From: Myxococcales bacterium | Lineage (GTDB): Bacteria; Myxococcota_A; Polyangia; Nannocystales; Nannocystaceae | Reading direction: 5' to 3' | NCBI GenBank assembly: GCA_020431135.1 | Contig: JAGQIT010000421.1 | Location: 1-7,713 of the forward strand | Length of the DNA: 7,713 nucleotides | In this document: in pieces, positions 1 to 7,713 of the stretch | Position numbering within the stretch: the first letter of the stretch is position 1 | Layout: every line of letters starts with the position of its first letter | Notes under the pieces: generated by a model | What the model was told of the DNA's origin: nothing | What the model saw: only the letters and a program-made list of their open reading frames with translations | Database searches by the model: none | Program-made: the position numbers and the translations under genes

Positions 1-1
1 C

Positions 2-1963
<1,962 letters not shown>

Positions 1964-1971
1964 TCCCGCCC

Positions 1972-3183
<1,212 letters not shown>

Positions 3184-3460
3184 GGGCCCGGCGCGTCAGC
3201 GCGTCGGCCACGTCACACCGGTCGCATCTCGCCGCCGGTCCCCGGCGCTGCGTCACAGCGGCGCGGTGTGGGCGCGGAGGAGCGAGGCGTCGCACCTGCG
3301 CCTGACTGATCAGACAGACGCATACCAGACCACGACGCCGCCTCCGACCTGCCCCTTGCGCGAAGGGTCCGCCGGCCGGACAACCCGGCGAGAACGATCG
3401 ACCCCGGTCGACCCCACGTCTCTCGCAGCCGCGCGCGCCGCGGCTCATGACCAGCCCCAA

Positions 3461-3501
3461 GGGGATCGCGCGAATCGCAAGGCGCCCGCCGGGCGATCCC
3501 C
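3461..3501 (+). other. Inverted repeat with 9-bp perfect stem
   Basis: GGGGATCGC (3461-3469) and its exact complement GCGATCCCC (3493-3501) flank a 23-base spacer. It could form an RNA hairpin downstream of the PEGA gene or serve as a spaced operator. It is about 280 bases past the PEGA stop and has no T-tract, so a terminator role is weakly supported. Confidence 0.35.
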
Positions 3502-3606
3502 GCGGAGCACGCGAGCGACGCGGCCCCTCGCGCCCCCTCCCCCGACGCTCTCGCGGCCGGGGAGCCCCCGCGGTGCCGCGACGCGGGCTGAGGTGCGGCC
3601 CTAGCT

Positions 3607-3633
3607 GCGGGCACGCACGCCCGCGAGCGCGGG
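3607..3633 (+). other. Two mutually exclusive GC hairpins
   Basis: GCGGGC (3607-3612) can pair with GCCCGC (3619-3624) around a 6-base loop. The CCCGC inside the second arm (3620-3624) can instead pair with GCGGG (3629-3633) around a 4-base loop. The two stems share an arm, as in switch-like RNAs, but GC-rich DNA makes such pairs easily. Confidence 0.25.
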
Positions 3634-3796
3634 CCCTCCTCGCGCGAACCGGGCGAGAACAGGCCCCAAACGGCCAAGAACCTGCATGCGCACCGATCCT
3701 CGCGGGTCCGCGCGCCGAGCCCACCGCGCGGGCGGTCGCGTCCGTGGCCGATACCGAGCGCCGCCCGCACATGCAGGACCCTCCCGCTGGGGGTTC

Positions 3797-3825
3797 TTCG
3801 CATCTCCGCGCCTGCCTCCTATGAT
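3797..3825 (+). promoter_or_regulatory. Sigma-70-type promoter for the FIST/histidine-kinase operon
   Basis: A -10 box TATGAT (3820-3825, five of six to consensus) sits 17 bases after a -35-like TTCGCA (3797-3802, four of six). Transcription would start near 3832, giving a leader of about 34 bases before the ATG at 3866. This is the best housekeeping-type promoter I see in the window, and it is placed immediately before an operon start. Confidence 0.55.
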
Positions 3826-3838
3826 CTAGCCGCGCTAG
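3826..3838 (+). promoter_or_regulatory. Dyad CTAGC-CGC-GCTAG over the predicted transcription start (operator candidate)
   Basis: Perfect 5-bp arms around a 3-base centre begin at the base after the -10 box and cover the expected start of transcription. A repressor bound here would block initiation. It also overlaps an 11-base direct repeat with one mismatch (GCCGCGCTAGC at 3829-3839, GCCGCGCTGGC at 3842-3852), a 13-base period. The function is inferred from position only. Confidence 0.35.
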
Positions 3839-3852
3839 CAGGCCGCGCTGGC

Positions 3853-3859
3853 GGGGAGG
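3853..3859 (+). promoter_or_regulatory. Shine-Dalgarno that sets the FIST start at 3866
   Basis: GGGGAGG ends at 3859. An ATG at 3860 would touch it with no spacer, while the in-frame ATG at 3866 has the normal 6-base spacing from GGAGG. The start is therefore placed at 3866, two codons after the longest possible frame. Confidence 0.7.
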
Positions 3860-3865
3860 ATGACA

Positions 3866-5002
3866 ATGGAGCTCGCGCTCGTTCGCCACGAACTTTCCGC
3901 TGGGTGGAGCCAGGAGCTGCCCGCGATCGACTCCGCCTCGACGCTGGTCATCGTCTTCGGCGCGCCCGAGTACCGCGACGACACCCGCGCCCTCGCGGAT
4001 CTCCGTCGCGCCTACCCGCAGGCGACGATCATCGGCTGCTCGACCTCCGGCGAGATCTTCGAGACCAAGATCTACGACGAGAGCCTCGCCGTCGCGATCG
4101 TCCGCTTCGACAACGCGACGATCCGCGACGTCGCCGCGCCGATCAAGAGCGCCAACGAGTCGGCGGCGACCGGCGCGTCGATCGCAGAGGCGCTCGCCGG
4201 CGACGGCCTCAAGGGGATCTTCGTCCTCTCCGACGGCCTCCAGGTCAACGGCTCCGAGCTCGTCCGCGGCCTCGCCTCCAAGCTCCCGGCCGACGTCGTC
4301 GTCACCGGCGGCCTCGCCGGCGACGGCCCGCGCTTCGAGCGGACGTGGATCCTCCGCGACGGCGAGCTCGTCAGCGGCATGGTCACCGCCGTCGGCCTCT
4401 ACGGCGACGAGCTCCACATCGGCCACGGCTCCAAGGGCGGCTGGGATCCCTTCGGGCCGCGGCGCCAGGTCACGCGCTCCGAGGGCAACGTCCTCTACGA
4501 GCTCGACGGGCGCCCGGCGCTCGCGCTCTACAAGGAGTACCTCGGCGAGCGCGCCGAGGGGCTGCCGGCGACCGGCCTGCTCTTCCCGCTCGCGCTCCTC
4601 GGCGACGGCGACGAGCGCCTCGTCGTCCGCACGATCCTCGGCGTCGACGAGGAGCACAACTCCCTGACCTTCGCCGGCGACGTCCCGAACGGCGCCCGCG
4701 TCCAGCTCATGAAGGCGAACTTCGACCGCCTGATCGAGGGCGCCGAGGAGGCCGGCGAGGGGGCGAGCGCGACCCTCGGCGGCGACGACGGCCCCTGCCT
4801 CGCGCTGGCGATCTCCTGCGTCGGCCGCCGCCTCGTGCTCTCGGCGCGCACCGAGGAGGAGGTCGAGGCGACCCTCGACGTCCTCCCCGAGGGCTGCGCG
4901 CAGATCGGCTTCTACTCGTACGGCGAGATCTCCCCCTACTCGAGCGGCCCCTGCGAGCTCCACAACCAGACGATGACGCTCACGACCATCCGTGAAGGAT
5001 AG
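3866..5002 (+). CDS. FIST-domain sensory protein, NosP-like
   Basis: The 378-residue cytoplasmic protein consists of the two FIST halves and has no signal peptide or membrane segment. FIST_N covers about 1-200: VIVFGAPEY (28-36), IIGCSTSGEI (55-64), VTGGLAGDG (146-154) and a conserved HIGHGSKGGWDPFGP (184-198). FIST_C follows with its hallmark end: GFYSYGEISP (348-357), Cys363 and HNQTMTLT (366-373). The length is normal for a stand-alone FIST protein. FIST domains are ligand-binding input modules. The stand-alone type called NosP in Pseudomonas and Vibrio binds haem, senses nitric oxide and controls the co-encoded histidine kinase. Here the next gene is such a kinase, overlapping by 11 bases. 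FIST identity is very secure; haem/NO sensing is inferred from context, and other small ligands are possible. It is probably transcribed from the promoter at 3797-3825. The frame starting two codons earlier (3860) is the alternative start. Confidence 0.95.
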   Translation: MELALVRHELSAGWSQELPAIDSASTLVIVFGAPEYRDDTRALADLRRAYPQATIIGCSTSGEIFETKIYDESLAVAIVRFDNATIRDVAAPIKSANESAATGASIAEALAGDGLKGIFVLSDGLQVNGSELVRGLASKLPADVVVTGGLAGDGPRFERTWILRDGELVSGMVTAVGLYGDELHIGHGSKGGWDPFGPRRQVTRSEGNVLYELDGRPALALYKEYLGERAEGLPATGLLFPLALLGDGDERLVVRTILGVDEEHNSLTFAGDVPNGARVQLMKANFDRLIEGAEEAGEGASATLGGDDGPCLALAISCVGRRLVLSARTEEEVEATLDVLPEGCAQIGFYSYGEISPYSSGPCELHNQTMTLTTIREG

Positions 5003-6395
5003 CCCCGACATCCACCGGACGCTGGCCCGCCAGCTCCGCCGCCTGGGGATCCGCGACCTCGAGCGCCCGCCGCCCCCGGAGGCCTGGCGCGACCTCCTCG
5101 CGGTGATCTCGCGGACCTACGCGAGCGCCGAGGAGGACCGCTACCTCCTCGAGCGCTCCCTCGACATCTCGTCGCGCGAGATGGAGGAGCTCAACGAGAA
5201 CCTGCGCCTCTCCTCCGAGACCCGCGTCGCCGCCGAGCGCGACCGCCTCAACTCGATCGTCGAGGCGCTCGACGACGGCCTCTTCGTCCTCGACACCGAC
5301 GGCGTCGTCCAGCGCCTCAACGGCGCGGCCCAGCGCCTCCTCGGCGCCGACGCCGAGGCGCTGATCGGCACCAAGGTCTTCGACCGCTTCATCTTCCGCG
5401 GCGAGGGGGCGCCCGAGAGCGCCGACCCGGCGTCGTCGCTCGCCGCCATCCTCCGCCTGCGCCAGTCGATGCGCTTCGACTCGTCGGTGCTCCTGCGCGA
5501 GGGCAGGCCGCCGCGCGAGCTCGCCTGCACCCTGTCGCCGCTGATCGCCGGCGACAGCTGCGTCGGCGCCGTCTTCGTCCTCCACGACATGACCGCGGTC
5601 CGGCGCTCGGAGATGGAGCTGCGCCAGCTCGCCGACGCCCTGCGGACCGCCCGCGACAAGGCCCTCGACGCCAACCGGGCGAAGAGCTCCTTCCTCGCCA
5701 ACATCAGCCACGAGCTGCGGACGCCGCTCAACGCGATCATCGGCTACAGCGAGCTGATCTCCGAGGAGATCGAGGAGTTCCACGACGACAGCCTCGACGA
5801 GGCGATCGGCGAGGACAACCGGCGGATCCACCAGGCCGCCGACCATCTCCTCCACCTGATCAACGACGTCCTCGACGTCTCGAAGATCGAGGCCGGCAAG
5901 ATGCAGGTCGAGGTCATCGCCTTCGACGTCCCCGAGCTCCTCGCCGCGGTCGCGGCGGTGATCGAGCCGCTGATGAACCAAGGCGGCAACCAATTCTTCG
6001 TCCGCTGCGCTCCCGAGATCCGCGAGATGCGCAGCGACCGGACCAAGCTCAAGCAGGCGCTCTTCAACCTCCTGAGCAACGCCGCGAAGTTCACCCACGA
6101 GGGGGTCGTCCGCCTCGACGTCACCCTCGAGACCGAGGACGGCGAGCGCCTGATCATCTTCGCCGTCAGCGACACCGGCATCGGCATCCCGCCCGAGAAG
6201 CTCCGCGACCTCTTCAACGCCTTCATGCAGGTCGACGCCTCGACCTCGCGCAAGTACGGCGGCACCGGCCTCGGCCTGACGATCACCCGCGAGTTCTGCC
6301 GGATGCTCGGCGGCGAGGTCGAGGTCGACAGCGTCCTCGGCGAGGGCTCGACCTTCCGGATCCGCCTGCCTCTGCGCCCGCGGGCGGCGACCTAG
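4992..6395 (+). CDS. Soluble PAS histidine kinase paired with the FIST protein (NahK-like)
   Basis: The 467-residue sensor kinase has no membrane segment. Order: a conserved N-terminal module (8-72: RQLRRLGI, W32, YLLERSLDISSREMEEL at 51-67) that I recall from sensor kinases and GGDEF proteins encoded beside FIST genes; a short coiled coil; a PAS domain (about 85-205); HisKA with phosphoacceptor His240 in FLANISHELRTPLNAIIGY; and HATPase_c with the N box (ALFNLLSNAAKFT, 356-368), G1 (DTGIGIP, 394-400), F box (LFNAFMQVD) and G2 (GGTGLGL, 423-429). All catalytic motifs are intact. There is no receiver domain, unlike hybrid NahK, so phosphate must pass to a regulator encoded elsewhere. The GTG at 4992 is chosen because an in-frame TGA at 4974-4976 blocks extension and the conserved module begins just downstream. 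There is no Shine-Dalgarno; the 11-base overlap with the FIST gene implies translation by re-initiation. Confidence 0.94.
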   Translation: MKDSPDIHRTLARQLRRLGIRDLERPPPPEAWRDLLAVISRTYASAEEDRYLLERSLDISSREMEELNENLRLSSETRVAAERDRLNSIVEALDDGLFVLDTDGVVQRLNGAAQRLLGADAEALIGTKVFDRFIFRGEGAPESADPASSLAAILRLRQSMRFDSSVLLREGRPPRELACTLSPLIAGDSCVGAVFVLHDMTAVRRSEMELRQLADALRTARDKALDANRAKSSFLANISHELRTPLNAIIGYSELISEEIEEFHDDSLDEAIGEDNRRIHQAADHLLHLINDVLDVSKIEAGKMQVEVIAFDVPELLAAVAAVIEPLMNQGGNQFFVRCAPEIREMRSDRTKLKQALFNLLSNAAKFTHEGVVRLDVTLETEDGERLIIFAVSDTGIGIPPEKLRDLFNAFMQVDASTSRKYGGTGLGLTITREFCRMLGGEVEVDSVLGEGSTFRIRLPLRPRAAT

Positions 6396-6438
6396 CTGCC
6401 TGTACTGCGACGAGGAGCCGGACAGCGCTCAGGTGCGC

Positions 6439-6455
6439 CCCGCGCGACTCGCGGG
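6439..6455 (+). terminator. GC hairpin after the histidine kinase (weak terminator candidate)
   Basis: CCCGCG (6439-6444) pairs with CGCGGG (6450-6455) around a 5-base loop, 43 bases after the histidine-kinase stop. There is no T-tract, so it is not a classic intrinsic terminator; it could stabilise the mRNA end. Confidence 0.3.
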
Positions 6456-6556
6456 AGCGGCGAGGCCAATGGCTCACGGCGCCAGCCTATCGCCCCGAGC
6501 CGGGGGCGCTGCCGCTCGGCGGGAACCCGGACGCCGCGCGCCGCACGAGGGGGCGC

Positions 6557-6584
6557 GAAAAAAGTTTGTGTCGGCCTGTAGGGT
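6557..6584 (+). promoter_or_regulatory. A-tract promoter-like island upstream of the ExbB-like gene
   Basis: A run of six A (6558-6563) followed by GTTTGTG and then TGTAGGGT (6577-6584) is the most AT-rich patch in an otherwise GC-rich region, 64-91 bases before the ATG at 6648. It lacks a good sigma-70 -35/-10 pair. The layout (A-tract, then TGTA-G) resembles alternative-sigma or ECF-type promoters, but I cannot assign a factor. Confidence 0.35.
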
Positions 6585-6602
6585 TCGCGGCCGCCCCGAC
6601 AC
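6568..6602 (+). other. 7-bp inverted repeat GTGTCGG/CCGACAC in the ExbB-like leader
   Basis: GTGTCGG (6568-6574) and CCGACAC (6596-6602) flank 21 bases that hold the TGTAGGGT element and the palindrome GCGGCCGC (6587-6594). It could be a hairpin in the leader or a spaced operator around the -10 region. Confidence 0.3.
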
Positions 6603-6637
6603 TGCCCCCTGTAGAGGCGCCGAGAAGGTCGCGCCGC

Positions 6638-6642
6638 AGAGG
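6638..6642 (+). promoter_or_regulatory. Shine-Dalgarno AGAGG for the ExbB-like gene
   Basis: AGAGG lies five bases before the ATG at 6648, supporting that start and the reality of this short gene. Confidence 0.6.
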
Positions 6643-6647
6643 TCAAC

Positions 6648-6998
6648 ATGGGCAACTTCATCGATTTCTACGCCAACGGCGGCATCTTCAACCACTTCAT
6701 CACCATCGGCCTCGGGGTCGCGCTCGCCTCCCTCGTCTTCGCGCGGCGCGAGGGCGGGAGCGAGCGCTGGCTGGCGGTCTGCGAGCGGACGCTCGTGGCC
6801 TGCCTCGGGCTCGGGCTCCTGGGCTCGCTCTTCGGGGTCGTCGAGGCCAGCGCCGCCCTGGGCATGGTCAAGCCGGAGTTCCTCATGCCGGCGGCCTCGC
6901 GGGCGGCTGGGATCCTCGTCATTCCGCTCTGCTGGGCGCTCCTGGGGGTGATTCCGCTGGGGATCGCCAGCACCGTGGTCCGCTTCCGCAAGGCCTAG
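6648..6998 (+). CDS. Small three-helix membrane protein, minimal MotA/TolQ/ExbB-like
   Basis: The 116-residue protein has three hydrophobic segments: about 14-32 (FNHFITIGLGVALASLVFA), 47-65 and 88-111. Its opening FIDFYANGG followed by a helix matches the start of ExbB/TolQ proteins (FIxFFxxGG). The second helix, LGLGLLGSLFGVVEASAALG, reads like their LLGTVxGMIxAFxxLG motif, with Ser60 where the conserved Thr of the proton path usually is. The third, WALLGVIPLGIA, resembles the ALxTTAxGLxVAIPA helix. ExbB/TolQ use proton flow with ExbD/TolR to energise envelope processes. They are typically about 220-245 residues with a large cytoplasmic domain between helices 1 and 2; here that loop is only about 14 residues. 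It may thus be a minimal family member or a relative lacking channel function. No ExbD-like gene is in view. Family placement is by eye. Confidence 0.75.
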   Translation: MGNFIDFYANGGIFNHFITIGLGVALASLVFARREGGSERWLAVCERTLVACLGLGLLGSLFGVVEASAALGMVKPEFLMPAASRAAGILVIPLCWALLGVIPLGIASTVVRFRKA

Positions 6999-7018
6999 CC
7001 CGCGGTGCTGGCTCGAAG

Positions 7019-7049
7019 GGCGGAGGGCCGGGTGACCGGCCGCTCCGCC
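7019..7049 (+). terminator. Strong 13-bp hairpin with GUGA tetraloop after the ExbB-like gene
   Basis: GGCGGAG (7019-7025) plus GGCCGG (7026-7031) pair with CCGGCC (7036-7041) and CTCCGCC (7043-7049). A single G bulge (7042) and a GTGA loop (7032-7035) of the GNRA class complete it. It starts 21 bases after the ExbB-like stop. No T-run follows, so it may terminate without a T-tract, protect the mRNA 3' end, or act as a leader element for the next gene. Confidence 0.5.
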
Positions 7050-7051
7050 GC

Positions 7052-7065
7052 TGAGGGGCCCCTCA
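7052..7065 (+). promoter_or_regulatory. 14-bp perfect palindrome TGAGGGGCCCCTCA (operator-like)
   Basis: All seven base pairs match with no spacer, two bases after the hairpin at 7019-7049 and 53 bases before the next start codon. With no loop bases it suits dimeric protein binding better than an RNA hairpin. Its TCACC (7063-7067) could also pair with GGTGA (7031-7035) in the tetraloop region. Confidence 0.4.
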
Positions 7066-7117
7066 CCGGTCCCCTGCGCTACTCTCAAAGACCCTCATCC
7101 CCCTCCTCCCGGATCCC

Positions 7118-7713
7118 ATGGAAAACCTCCTCAGCAACACGGCCTTCCTGGTCAGCATGGGGCTCTTCCTCGTCGGCTTCCTCGCCTTCCCGACGCTGCG
7201 CCTGGTGGCGATGGTGATCGCGGGGATCAACACGTCGGTCCGGTCGATTGAGGGCTGGATGAAGCTCCGATCGCTGGGGGAGGCCCCCGAGCGGCCGCTC
7301 GCGCTCGACGGCCTGAGCCCGCCGCTCGCCGATCTCGCCCGCCAGACCCGTCTCCTCGCGCTCGAGCTCCGGCGCTCGAGCGACGCGGCGGTCCTCTGGC
7401 CCGACGCGCGGGCCGACGAGCGACCCAACAATTGGTGGAGCGCCTTCGTCGGGGTCGGCGGCTACGAGGGGCCGACCGACGCCGACCGCGAGGTCTGGGA
7501 GTGGCTCCGCTCGCTCGAGCGGCTGCCCAGCGGCGAGCGCGAGCGCCTCGCCGGGGTCGGGGTCGATCCCGCGAAGATCCGGGCCGAGCTGGTCCACGAG
7601 CGGGCGCCGAAGGAGCACATCCGGGCGCTCGCCGGGCTCTTCGCGTCGCTCGACGAGCGCCTCCAGAGCCTCGTCGGGGCCGGCTACCGGGGCTCGAACG
7701 CCCATGTGCCGGC
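7118..7713 (+). CDS. Unrecognised membrane-anchored protein (3' partial)
   Basis: The frame from the ATG at 7118 stays open to the right edge (198 codons plus two bases). I do not recognise the family. The N-terminus is hydrophobic (about 9-38: FLVSMGLFLVGFLAF...LRLVAMVIAGI), enough for one long or two short membrane helices and not a typical cleaved signal. A soluble, charged, Arg/Glu/Leu-rich region follows with a Trp-rich patch (NNWWSAF, 104-110; EVWEWLRSLERL, 125-136) and a predicted helical stretch (150-190). A weak GGA (7111-7113) is the only ribosome-binding hint, after a pyrimidine-rich leader. The opposite-strand open frame over this region is Arg/Glu-rich and looks like a shadow. 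It follows the ExbB-like gene by 119 bases, with the hairpin and palindrome between; co-function with that channel-like protein is possible but unsupported. Glycine codons are often GGG (9 of 17 by my count), as in the ExbB-like gene. Confidence 0.7.
   Translation, partial: MENLLSNTAFLVSMGLFLVGFLAFPTLRLVAMVIAGINTSVRSIEGWMKLRSLGEAPERPLALDGLSPPLADLARQTRLLALELRRSSDAAVLWPDARADERPNNWWSAFVGVGGYEGPTDADREVWEWLRSLERLPSGERERLAGVGVDPAKIRAELVHERAPKEHIRALAGLFASLDERLQSLVGAGYRGSNAHVP

Larger units (their letters stand above)
3184..3796 (+). other. Long intergenic region without a convincing gene
   Basis: Open frames here on both strands are Arg/Pro/Ala-rich with no family resemblance, and I take them as chance frames in GC-rich DNA. 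I found no tRNA and no hairpin followed by a T-run. Notable sequence: a near-palindrome TGACTGATCAGACA (3303-3316, one mismatched pair) in a less GC-rich patch; a direct repeat TCGACCCC twice two bases apart near 3400; a 9-bp inverted repeat GGGGATCGC/GCGATCCCC (3461-3469 and 3493-3501, 23-base loop); and overlapping GC hairpins at 3607-3633. In DNA of this composition short inverted repeats are expected by chance, so none is called as an element with confidence. Confidence 0.6.
6396..6647 (+). other. 252-base spacer with GC hairpins and an A-tract island
   Basis: No credible gene. Three GC hairpins lie in it: 6439-6455, 6491-6508 (CGCCCC/GGGGCG, 6-base loop) and 6537-6557 (CGCGCC/GGCGCG, 9-base loop). 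The last is followed at once by AAAAAA. A promoter-like A-tract segment and a 7-bp inverted repeat (6568-6574 with 6596-6602) come next, and the heptamer CCTGTAG occurs twice (6575-6581, 6608-6614). The right end carries the leader of the ExbB-like gene. Confidence 0.5.

Noticed and set aside
3681..3777. 8-bp inverted repeat CCTGCATG/CATGCAGG with 81-base spacing
   Set aside because: Several 8-bp inverted pairs are expected by chance in a region this long when spacing is unrestricted.
3213..3803. Minus-strand open frame of 196 residues in the long spacer
   Set aside because: Arg/Pro/Ser-rich, no domain, no clear ribosome site, and overlapped by equally open + strand frames; treated as chance.
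3447..3824. Plus-strand open frame of 125 residues ending at the promoter region
   Set aside because: Arg/Pro-rich without recognisable motifs; no supporting ribosome site.
4980..6098. A 372-residue open frame on the minus strand opposite the histidine kinase
   Set aside because: Its Glu/Val/Ala/Asp-rich composition mirrors the codons of the real kinase, and it has no family resemblance.
6537..6563. GC hairpin followed by six A as a terminator
   Set aside because: An intrinsic terminator needs T's after the stem on the transcribed strand. A's after the stem on + fit neither strand's orientation.
6579..6590. GGGTTCG reminiscent of a tRNA T-arm
   Set aside because: No acceptor, anticodon or D-arm pairing around it.
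6433..6951. 172-residue frame overlapping the ExbB-like gene in another frame
   Set aside because: Arg/Ser/Ala-rich shadow; the overlapping frame gives a coherent three-helix membrane protein with a good ribosome site.

Overview
The window is very GC-rich bacterial DNA with all supported genes on the + strand. The organism looks like a myxobacterium, most likely of the Nannocystaceae type (Nannocystis, Plesiocystis, Enhygromyxa). The evidence is indirect: a eukaryotic-like Ser/Thr kinase with a membrane anchor and C-terminal TPR-like repeats, an adjacent PEGA-domain envelope protein, (Glu-Pro)n linkers and near-uniform C-ending codons. No marker gene fixes the taxon.

Region A (2-3183) is a two-gene unit. 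The first gene is the 3' part of a transmembrane Ser/Thr protein kinase; its N-lobe lies before the window. Eight bases later comes an exported PEGA-domain protein whose Shine-Dalgarno lies in the last codons of the kinase. Both carry a (Glu-Pro)n rod encoded by GAGCCC hexamers, so an envelope-sensing kinase and an envelope partner is the natural reading.

Region B (3184-3865) is about 680 bases without a convincing gene. Most of it is GC-rich sequence with several small dyads. Its right end holds the best promoter in the window, with a dyad and a near-perfect direct repeat between the -10 box and the ribosome binding site.

Region C (3866-6395) is a translationally coupled pair: a FIST-domain protein, and a soluble PAS histidine kinase whose GTG start overlaps the FIST stop by 11 bases. 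FIST proteins encoded beside such kinases include the haem/nitric-oxide sensor NosP and its kinase NahK. The pair is therefore a candidate gas or small-ligand two-component sensor. The kinase has no receiver domain and no response regulator is in view.

Region D (6396-7713) starts with a 252-base spacer containing GC hairpins and an unusual A-tract promoter-like island. It then encodes a 116-residue three-helix membrane protein resembling a minimal ExbB/TolQ/MotA channel subunit. A striking 13-bp hairpin with a GUGA tetraloop and a 14-bp perfect palindrome follow. Last is an unrecognised membrane-anchored protein running off the right edge. Glycine codon choice changes between regions C and D, hinting at a different history or expression level.

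I saw no mobile element, tRNA, rRNA or CRISPR array. The most interesting leads are the FIST/histidine-kinase pair, the miniature ExbB-like protein with its unknown neighbour, and the structured 7019-7065 spacer.
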